Positions 1-4,606 of a stretch of DNA of 7,285 nt are shown here, piece after piece. Made by a program: the position numbers and the translations under genes. The notes under the pieces were generated by a model that saw only the letters and a list, made by a program, of their open reading frames with translations, was not told the DNA's origin and searched no databases. The first letter of the stretch is position 1; each line of letters opens with the position of its first letter. The DNA is from CAYJPV01 sp964547975 (lineage in GTDB: Bacteria; Acidobacteriota; Vicinamibacteria; Vicinamibacterales; JAKQTR01), in NCBI GenBank assembly GCA_964547975.1, contig CAZJRM010000251.1, positions 1 to 7,285 of the forward strand. Reading direction: 5' to 3'.

Positions 1-1
1 C

Positions 2-136
2 GGGCGCTACACCGCAGCCGCCGCGACCGCGGCCCGCGCGGCCGACGCGGCCCGCGCGGCGGGTCAGAATCAGCTGGCGCAGGACATCGATCGCCGCCGC
101 GCGCTCTACGCGGGCGGCCAGCCGTACCGGGAATAG
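2..136 (+). CDS. C-terminal fragment of an unidentified Ala/Arg-rich protein
   Basis: An open frame enters from the left edge and ends at a TAG at 134-136, leaving 44 residues. The first half is Ala/Arg-rich, with a six-residue unit (AARAAD, then AARAAG) encoded by an 18-bp-spaced direct repeat, CGCGGCCCGCGCGGC at 28-42 and 46-60. The end reads QLAQDIDRRRALYAGGQPYRE. A tail of the form 'D-I-x-R-R-x-A-L-Y-x-x-G-x-P-Y-R-E' resembles C-termini I associate with tetratricopeptide-repeat proteins of Acidobacteriota-like bacteria. That is recollection of a pattern, not a domain assignment. The gene converges on the deacetylase gene, with only 12 bp between the two stop codons. The function cannot be named from this fragment. 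Confidence 0.55.
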   Translation, partial: GRYTAAAATAARAADAARAAGQNQLAQDIDRRRALYAGGQPYRE

Positions 137-148
137 ACGCAGTCCGTC

Positions 149-1033
149 TTACGTCTCCTGCCGCGGCTCCCTCAACCGCCGGTACAGCCCGTTCGTCGTC
201 TCGAAGGTGAATCCGCGCGCGCGAAGGTCGCCCATCATCTGCCGGAAGAACGCAACGGTGTCGCGGCCGTGCCCGAGCCACATCCATCGCTGCAGCCACC
301 GGAACAGCGCGCCGTACGGCGCCTCGTCGAGGGCCGGCACGCGCAGCAGGTCGGTCATGTGGATGTTGTAGGCGACAAGGTGATCGGCCGGACCGCAGAC
401 CCGGCGGAGCATCTGGCTGCCCGCGCGGCCCGTCAGCAGCGTGTAGGGATGGTTGAGCGGTAGGTTGACGCCCCGCCACCGCCCGACGGGGAACTCGACA
501 AGCCCGTCGCCCATCGTGAAGTAGTCGCCCCTCTCGAAGCTCGGGTGGCCGTTGTGACCGAGGGCGTAGGCCCTCATGAGCGACGAGTCCCACTTGAAGC
601 CCAGTGTGACGAGCGCGTCGAAGAGTTCCGGCGTGAGCCGGCACGTGTGGGCACGGTAGCCGTCGGGCGGCCGGCCCATGAACGCGGCAAAGGCCTCCAC
701 GCCGCGGCGCAGCGAGTCGGGACTGTCGCCGGTCGTCGCGTGATCGTAGACGTGGAGCTGCACATCGACGCCGCGCCCGGCCAGCAACGCGCACAGGTGC
801 GGCCGGCGTTCGAAGAGCTGCCCCTCCACGAACACCGTGAGCGGGAGTTCGAGCTCGTCGAGGACGTCGAGGAACCACGCGAGCTGGTCGAGCGCGTCGG
901 ACCGGCCGGTCCCGTAGTCGGTCTCGAGGTCCATCGAAAGCAGGGCCACTCGCGACGAGAGCGTGTGCGGCACGACGCGTACGTGGTCGCTCGATACGAG
1001 CCGGCTGCCCGGGCCCGCGCGCCTAGAAGACAT
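149..1033 (-). CDS. NodB-type polysaccharide deacetylase family protein
   Basis: A 294-residue protein of the carbohydrate esterase 4 / NodB superfamily, which hydrolyses N- or O-acetyl groups from polysaccharides using a divalent metal. Motif 1 is MDLETD at residues 34-39 (D35 and D39 are the likely base and metal Asp). Motif 2 is H94-x3-H98 in QLHVYDH, the two metal His. Motif 3 is GYRAH at 125-129, and a late His motif (YNIHMTDL, H225) matches motif 5. No signal peptide or membrane segment is evident, so a cytoplasmic or otherwise exported location is open. The ATG at 1033 is supported by GGGAG six bases upstream. It overlaps the end of the upstream GNAT gene by 11 bp, which indicates translational coupling. 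The divergent 'DLETD' form is closer to deacetylases of exopolysaccharide clusters than to peptidoglycan or chitin deacetylases with TFDDG. The substrate is unknown. Confidence 0.88.
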   Translation of the reverse strand: MSSRRAGPGSRLVSSDHVRVVPHTLSSRVALLSMDLETDYGTGRSDALDQLAWFLDVLDELELPLTVFVEGQLFERRPHLCALLAGRGVDVQLHVYDHATTGDSPDSLRRGVEAFAAFMGRPPDGYRAHTCRLTPELFDALVTLGFKWDSSLMRAYALGHNGHPSFERGDYFTMGDGLVEFPVGRWRGVNLPLNHPYTLLTGRAGSQMLRRVCGPADHLVAYNIHMTDLLRVPALDEAPYGALFRWLQRWMWLGHGRDTVAFFRQMMGDLRARGFTFETTNGLYRRLREPRQET

Positions 1034-2144
1034 CCCAGTCTCCCGGCGTCAGGCACCAGCGGCCGAGCGACGGCAGGCCACCGGTCCCACCCGGCACACC
1101 GGGTTCGCCGCCAAACACCGCGATGGGCTGCGGCAGGAACCGCTCGGGTATCGGGACGAAGCCCGCGCGCCAGAACGCCCGTCGCGCCGCGTCGTCAGGC
1201 GATCCGCCCTGCGCCATGACGAGGTCGGCCGGCGCCGATTCTCGCACGATCCGATCGACAATACCCCTGAGGGGCGCGGGCCCGACACCCGGCAGCGACC
1301 AGTCGCAGAGGGTGAGGACACGATACCGCTGGATCTTCATCACGCGGCTCACGACGTAACCGGGTCCCGTCGCGGGCGTCGTGACTCTCCAGATGGTGTG
1401 TGCGACGCCAGGGCGCCGGCCGAATCGCCAGTTGAGGCCGCGGGCCGTCCGCTCTCCGGCGACCTCGGCGGCCCCGCTCGGGCCGGACACCATCGCGTCG
1501 TCGAACGCGGGAACCTGGACCACGTCGATGCCGGCACCGCCGGGCGACAACAGGCCGGCCGCCATGCGCCAGGCGGAGGCTGACGGCGCCATCCAGCACG
1601 GCAGCGTCCCGAGAAGCGGCACGCCGAACTTCGCGAACCCGGGGGACGATCGCGGATTCGGCACGGTGTACGCGAACCCAATTCCCATCGCCTGGAGCAC
1701 TGCCGTGCCGAAGGCGAACATCGTCTTGAAGACCCCGTTCCGGCGGTGGGAGGGTGCGACGTACAGGTTGACGTAGAGGTACGCGCGGATCGGCCTGGCG
1801 CCGCCCCCCACCGAGTGGACGAGGGTGTTCGCGTAGTAGAGGAAGTAGCCCACCAGGGCGCGGCTCCGGCCGTCGCGCGCGACGACGACGAACCCCGGGC
1901 CGTGAGGATTGTCGTCCGTGAACCACCGCAGGAGGTCGGCCGTGACGGGCGCGTAGAGGTCGTCCGGATGAGCGGCGTGCGACAGCGTTTCGATGTCCGC
2001 GAATTCTGCTGGGTCGGCCACGGCCACCGTGAGGTCATCACGGCTGAACCGCGCGGCCAGCGCATCCAGGCCGACCGCGCGTGGCGGCCGCGGTTCTCCG
2101 GGCGTCGCCAGGGCCCCGGTCGTGTCTGACGGCGTCGGTGACAT
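1023..2144 (-). CDS. GNAT-type acetyltransferase, probably polysaccharide-associated, two-part
   Basis: A 373-residue protein. The N-terminal GNAT domain is at about residues 38-187. It has the central strand AYLYVNLYVAPSHRRNGVFK (121-140), where R-R-N-G-V-F takes the place of the acetyl-CoA pyrophosphate loop, then FAYTVPNPRSSPGFAKFGV (157-175), a signature seen in GNATs linked to surface-polysaccharide genes. The second half, after LNWRF (237-241), runs through SRVMKIQRYRVLTLCDW to FWRAGFVPIPERF and looks like a second, degenerate GNAT-like fold. The frame stays open upstream across the assembly gap, but homology begins only after the ATG at 2144, which I take as the start. No clear Shine-Dalgarno precedes it. 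A TACGAT hexamer (2152-2157, minus strand) ends 7 bases upstream, so a leaderless transcript is possible. The gene leads an operon with the deacetylase, an acetyl-adding and acetyl-removing pair, which suggests glycan modification. The acceptor is unknown. Confidence 0.82.
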   Translation of the reverse strand: MSPTPSDTTGALATPGEPRPPRAVGLDALAARFSRDDLTVAVADPAEFADIETLSHAAHPDDLYAPVTADLLRWFTDDNPHGPGFVVVARDGRSRALVGYFLYYANTLVHSVGGGARPIRAYLYVNLYVAPSHRRNGVFKTMFAFGTAVLQAMGIGFAYTVPNPRSSPGFAKFGVPLLGTLPCWMAPSASAWRMAAGLLSPGGAGIDVVQVPAFDDAMVSGPSGAAEVAGERTARGLNWRFGRRPGVAHTIWRVTTPATGPGYVVSRVMKIQRYRVLTLCDWSLPGVGPAPLRGIVDRIVRESAPADLVMAQGGSPDDAARRAFWRAGFVPIPERFLPQPIAVFGGEPGVPGGTGGLPSLGRWCLTPGDWDVF

Positions 2145-2236
2145 CCGGATGATCGTACAACAGAGCGCGCCGGGCCGCGACCGCGGAGGCGTGGCGCGCG
2201 TGGTTCCCCGGTTCCGGCGCCCCCGCCCGGCGGTCC

Positions 2237-2245
2237 TGCTACACT
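2237..2245 (+). promoter_or_regulatory. Candidate extended -10 promoter of the zinc metallopeptidase gene
   Basis: TGCTACACT gives an extended TGn element followed by TACACT (2240-2245), matching the -10 consensus at four of six positions. It lies 25 bases upstream of the ATG at 2271, leaving room for a short leader that carries the GGGAGG ribosome binding site at 2261-2266. No convincing -35 hexamer is seen, which an extended -10 can tolerate. The site lies in the 126-bp divergent region shared with the GNAT gene. Confidence 0.4.
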
Positions 2246-2270
2246 GGAGCATCCAGAAGCGGGAGGCCTT

Positions 2271-3156
2271 ATGCGGTGGCAGNNNNNNNNNNCAGCGTGG
2301 CACCAGTGGCGCCGATGTCGAAGACCGGCGCGGCGCGAGTGGCGGGTTCCGGGGCGGACTGCCGGGCGGCGGAGGCTTGCGCCTCGGCCTCGGCGGCATC
2401 ATCGTGCTGGGTCTCCTCAGCCTGGTCTTCAAGCAGAACTTCTTCACGCTGCTCGACCAGGTTCCGGCAGGTGACGCACCGATGGCCGGGCCGTCGGCGC
2501 CTCCGACGACGACGACGCCTGAGGAAGACGAACGATTCGAGTTCGTGAAGTTCGTCCTCAACGACACGCAGGACACGTGGGCGAGAGTCCTGCCCCAGCA
2601 GGGCGCGCAGTATCAGCGGGCGACGCTGGTCGTGTTCCGTGACGCGGTGCGGTCGGCGTGCGGGTTCGCGGAAGCGGCCTCCGGCCCCTTCTATTGCCCG
2701 GGCGACCAGAAGGTGTACATCGACCTGTCGTTCTACGACGAGTTGAAGCAGCGATTCGGCGCCGCCGGGGACTTCGCGCAAGCCTACGTGATCGCGCACG
2801 AGATCGGGCACCACCTGCAGAACCTCCTGGGCGTCGAGCAGCAGGTGCGGCGGGCGCAGGGCGCGCAACCGCAGCGGGCGAACGATCTGTCGGTGCGGAT
2901 GGAGCTGCAGGCCGACTGCTTCGCCGGGGTGTGGGGACATTCGACGGCACAGCGCAACATCCTCGAACAGGGCGACATCGAAGAGGGCCTCAACGCGGCG
3001 GCGGCCATTGGCGACGACCGGATCCAGAAGATGACCACCGGCCGCGTCATGCCGGAGAAGTTCACGCACGGGTCATCGGCGCAACGTGTCGCGTGGTTCC
3101 GCAAGGGGTTCGAATCGGGCAGTCTGGCCGCCTGCGACACTTTCGCTGCACGGTAG
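2271..3156 (+). CDS. ypfJ: YpfJ-family neutral zinc metallopeptidase (interrupted by an assembly gap)
   Basis: A membrane-anchored putative zinc metallopeptidase of the YpfJ/Zn_peptidase family. The start is the ATG at 2271, preceded by GGGAGG with 4-base spacing; it encodes MRWQ before ten Ns at 2283-2292, after which the frame resumes as QRGTSGADVEDRRG. Merging the repeated CAG gives MRWQRGTSGADVEDRRG, which matches the spacing of the family N-terminus and yields 290 residues, close to E. coli YpfJ (287 from memory). In that numbering there is one transmembrane helix at about 33-49 (GLGGIIVLGLLSLVF), a Pro/Thr-rich linker, the catalytic and zinc motif HEIGHH at 172-177 (H172, E173, H176), and a probable third ligand E207 in MELQADC. 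SGPFYC, VYIDLSFYDE, GVWGHS and FTHGSSAQR are further family hallmarks. Its physiological substrate is not established for the family. As written, the 10-N run breaks the frame; this is probably an assembly artefact, not a mutation. Confidence 0.93.
2283..2292. other. Assembly gap (10 Ns)
   Basis: Ten consecutive Ns interrupt codon 5 of the zinc metallopeptidase gene. The bases before the gap end in CAG (2280-2282) and those after begin with CAG (2293-2295). Ten is not a multiple of three and would put the ATG and the rest of the protein in different frames, so the run is a placeholder, not a measured length. Protein homology suggests the two contig ends really overlap by the shared CAG. Confidence 0.97.
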
Positions 3157-3171
3157 GCAGGCGTGGGCGGA

Positions 3172-3196
3172 CGTAGCGCCCGACTTCAGTCGGGCC
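3172..3196 (+). repeat. Left REP-type end of the RAYT element (GTAG plus palindrome)
   Basis: GTAG at 3173-3176 is followed by the palindrome GCCCGACTTCAGTCGGGC at 3178-3195: eight-base arms around a TC centre, so the real loop is probably TTCA. The 25-bp block is the exact reverse complement of 3711-3735. The TGA stop codon of the transposase gene (3186-3188, minus strand) lies at the centre of this palindrome, so the last four residues (GRPD) are encoded by it and its immediate flank. Confidence 0.85.
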
Positions 3197-3674
3197 GGCC
3201 ATCCCACGTCGCACCCATCGGGTTGAACGTACCCGAGCCAGCGTACGGGTACTCCCCTATCGTTGCGGTGAGCCCTGCCCGAACCGGATTGGCCAGGATG
3301 TACCTCGCGACGTCAGCTGTGGCTTCGGCGTCCCTCAAGACGTAGTCGAAGAACCCCTTCTGCCAGAGATCCCGCTGCATGGCTTTGGAGTACCAGTAGC
3401 CCGAGGCCTGCCTGAATCGCCTGACGAACGGCAAGAGCTCCGAATCCGGCCGTTCGCCCGCGGTCAGAATGTGCACATGGTCCGGCATGAAGCAGTACGC
3501 ACAAACTGCGAAGCCATCGTCTGCCGCCCGTCGCAACAGCTGGCCCCGGACGACTGTCGCCACGTGGGGTGTCGCGAACGCGGCATGTCGAAGTGCGGTG
3601 CAGAACGTCAGGGAATACCGATGGCAGCCACGGTAGTCGAAGGTCTTCAGCCGGGTCGGTCGGGCGGTGATCAT
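3186..3674 (-). CDS. REP-associated tyrosine transposase (RAYT, Y1_Tnp / IS200-like family)
   Basis: A 162-residue single-domain HUH endonuclease that nicks single-stranded REP-type hairpins. The N-terminus is typical (RPTRLKTFDYRGCHRYSLTF, residues 5-24). The HUH metal motif is H66-V-H68 in FMPDHVHIL. The helix carrying the nucleophile lies in the region 88-115 (candidate Tyr Y93, Y95, Y111; I cannot decide which without an alignment). The end carries the family pattern YILANPVRAGL (125-135). The frame is open much further upstream, but that extension is antisense-like Arg/Pro/Gly sequence overlapping the SRPBCC gene, so I chose the ATG at 3674. No Shine-Dalgarno precedes it. It lies 56 bases downstream of the SRPBCC stop on the same strand, so it may be expressed by read-through. 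All core motifs look intact. Confidence 0.9.
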   Translation of the reverse strand: MITARPTRLKTFDYRGCHRYSLTFCTALRHAAFATPHVATVVRGQLLRRAADDGFAVCAYCFMPDHVHILTAGERPDSELLPFVRRFRQASGYWYSKAMQRDLWQKGFFDYVLRDAEATADVARYILANPVRAGLTATIGEYPYAGSGTFNPMGATWDGRPD

Positions 3675-3710
3675 GGTGGGAGCGAGTGCACGAAGCAGGC
3701 CAAGCCCACG

Positions 3711-3735
3711 GGCCCGACTGAAGTCGGGCGCTACG
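3711..3735 (-). repeat. Right REP-type end of the RAYT element
   Basis: Exact reverse complement of 3172-3196. On the minus strand it reads GTAG (3734-3731) and then the same palindrome, here GCCCGACTGAAGTCGGGC on the plus strand at 3712-3729. The TAG stop codon of the SRPBCC gene (3731-3733, minus strand) is formed by the TAG of this GTAG. The hairpin would form just after that stop in the transcript and may stabilise or attenuate it. Confidence 0.85.
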
Positions 3736-4231
3736 CCTGCTCGAGCAGCGCCCGTACCCGTGCCGTGCGGAACCGGAAGATGCCGTCGACCTCGCGGCGG
3801 ACGAACGGGGCCGCGAGGCGACCGATCAGACCGAACGGCAGCCGGTACCGCACCTCGTCCTCGATGATCGTGCCGCCTCCCGGTGCGTCGCGGAAGGTGT
3901 GGGTGTGAATCCACGTCGCGTACGGACCTCGCAGTTGTTCATCCACGAACACCTCGTTCGGCTCCCATCGAGCGATCAGCGTCCGCCACAGCATCGGGAC
4001 ACCGTGGAGGGAAATCCGATAGTCGATGAGCGTCCCTCGCCCGATCGTGATGGGGCCCGGCGTGAGAATGCGGAATCGCAGCGACGGCGGCGTGATGGCT
4101 TCGAGATTGCGGGCATCCGCGAAGAACGCGAACACCTCGCGACGAGGCCGATCGATCTGCAGCGCGGCCCGGAGGATGAAGGTGCCCGGCTCGCGGGCAT
4201 CACGGTCGTGTTCGATACGGTCGGGACTCAT
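3731..4231 (-). CDS. SRPBCC-superfamily (polyketide cyclase/dehydrase-like) ligand-binding protein
   Basis: A 166-residue START-like (SRPBCC) fold protein of the cyclase/dehydrase type, expected to be soluble with a deep hydrophobic pocket. Conserved elements in order: the beta-strand and helix FILRAALQIDRPRREVFAFF (18-37), FADARNLEAITPPSLRFRIL (37-56), the stretch GTLIDYRISLHGVPMLWRT (66-84), FVDEQLRGPYATWIHTHTF (95-113), and GTIIEDEVRYRLPFG (120-134). These are hallmarks of a subfamily found alone or next to NAD-dependent epimerase (TIGR01777-type) proteins; the ligand and any catalytic role are unknown. The ATG at 4231 has only a weak GAGA upstream. The gene runs divergently from the ABM/dehydrogenase pair across 69 bp, so the two units may share regulation. 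Its stop codon lies inside the right end of the RAYT element, so the last codons could have been changed by that insertion. The protein nevertheless looks full length. Confidence 0.85.
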   Translation of the reverse strand: MSPDRIEHDRDAREPGTFILRAALQIDRPRREVFAFFADARNLEAITPPSLRFRILTPGPITIGRGTLIDYRISLHGVPMLWRTLIARWEPNEVFVDEQLRGPYATWIHTHTFRDAPGGGTIIEDEVRYRLPFGLIGRLAAPFVRREVDGIFRFRTARVRALLEQA

Positions 4232-4252
4232 GGCGTCTCAGCGGTATGACGA

Positions 4253-4300
4253 GCGCCGCGCGGCGCGGGATCCCGCCTCCGACGCGCTACAAGGCGCGTC
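4253..4300. promoter_or_regulatory. Cluster of three palindromes in a divergent intergenic region
   Basis: Three perfect inverted repeats fill 48 of the 69 bp between the SRPBCC and ABM start codons: GCGCCGCGCGGCGC at 4253-4266, GCGGGATCCCGC at 4265-4276 (overlapping the first by two bases), and GACGCGC-TACAAG-GCGCGTC at 4281-4300, which ends directly before the ATG at 4301. The last could form a 7-bp stem with the AAGG ribosome-binding segment (4291-4294) largely in its loop. They could be operators for the divergent pair or a translational control hairpin. High GC raises the chance of accidental palindromes, so the function is inference. Confidence 0.35.
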
Positions 4301-4606
4301 ATGTTCATCGTTCACGTTCTCGTCCGCGTCACGCCGGAGTCGGTCGAGGCCTTCCGCGCCGCGTCCATCGAGAACGCGAGCCACAGCGTGCGCGAACCCG
4401 GCATCGCCCGGTTCGATGTCGTCCAGCACCTGGACGACCCGACACGATTCGTCCTGGTCGAGGTCTACCGCACGGTCGACGCAGCCGCCGCCCACAAGGA
4501 TACAGCCCACTACGCGGCCTGGCGTGACACGGTCGCGCCCATGATGGCCGAACCCCGTATGGGCGTGAAGTTCTCGAACGTGTTCCCTGGCGAGGCCGGG
4601 TGGTGA
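4301..4606 (+). CDS. ABM-domain protein, putative quinol/antibiotic monooxygenase
   Basis: A 101-residue small ferredoxin-like dimeric alpha+beta barrel protein of the ABM (antibiotic biosynthesis monooxygenase) family, which includes YgiN-type quinol monooxygenases and LsrG. Visible hallmarks: the first strand MFIVHVLVRVTPESVEAFRAA (1-21), the helix with ENASHSVREPGIARFDVVQ (24-42), the strand DDPTRFVLVEVYRT (45-58), then AAHKDTAHYAAWRDTV (63-78), the usual 'H-x-x-T-x-H-Y-x-x-W' pattern. It is full length for the family. A weak AAGG lies six bases before the ATG, inside the loop of a predicted hairpin. The stop codon overlaps the start of the following dehydrogenase, so the two are co-translated. 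Members need no cofactor and act on varied substrates, so the substrate cannot be named; the neighbour suggests oxidation of a quinol, phenolic or aldehyde compound. Confidence 0.85.
   Translation: MFIVHVLVRVTPESVEAFRAASIENASHSVREPGIARFDVVQHLDDPTRFVLVEVYRTVDAAAAHKDTAHYAAWRDTVAPMMAEPRMGVKFSNVFPGEAGW

Larger units (their letters stand above)
3172..3735 (-). mobile_element. RAYT element bounded by REP-type inverted repeats
   Basis: A 564-bp unit consisting of a REP-associated tyrosine transposase gene between two perfect 25-bp inverted copies (3172-3196 and 3711-3735). Each copy has GTAG at its outer side followed by a REP-type palindrome. RAYTs act on REP hairpins with an adjacent GTAG-type tetranucleotide and are usually single-copy, vertically maintained genes, not freely mobile insertion sequences. 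The unit starts 15 bp after the ypfJ stop and reaches into the stop codon of the SRPBCC gene. No target-site duplication is seen, as expected for a Y1 enzyme. Whether the unit moved as a whole or is a resident RAYT flanked by its own REPs cannot be decided from one copy. Confidence 0.7.

Noticed and set aside
28..60. GC-rich direct repeat near the left edge as a regulatory or CRISPR-like repeat
   Set aside because: Only two copies, in frame within coding sequence, encoding an Ala/Arg-rich six-residue unit.
135..149. AGACG-CAGTC-CGTCT hairpin between the convergent stop codons of the left-edge gene and the deacetylase
   Set aside because: The stem is only five base pairs with no T-tract on either strand, and such stems occur by chance in GC-rich DNA; too weak to call a terminator.
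545..1219. 224-residue plus-strand open frame opposite the deacetylase
   Set aside because: Val/Glu/Arg-rich shadow frame; it spans the junction of two supported minus-strand genes and has no motif.
2145..2576. Upstream extension of the GNAT reading frame through the gap to 2576
   Set aside because: It is antisense to the well-supported ypfJ N-terminus, is Pro/Arg/Ser-rich, crosses the Ns, and adds no recognisable domain.
2269..3069. 266-residue minus-strand open frame opposite ypfJ
   Set aside because: It crosses the Ns and is antisense to a gene with an intact HEIGHH motif; no independent support.
3675..3914. N-terminal extension of the transposase frame up to 3914
   Set aside because: It overlaps the SRPBCC coding sequence in another frame, is Arg/Pro/Gly-rich, and typical RAYTs begin near the ATG at 3674.
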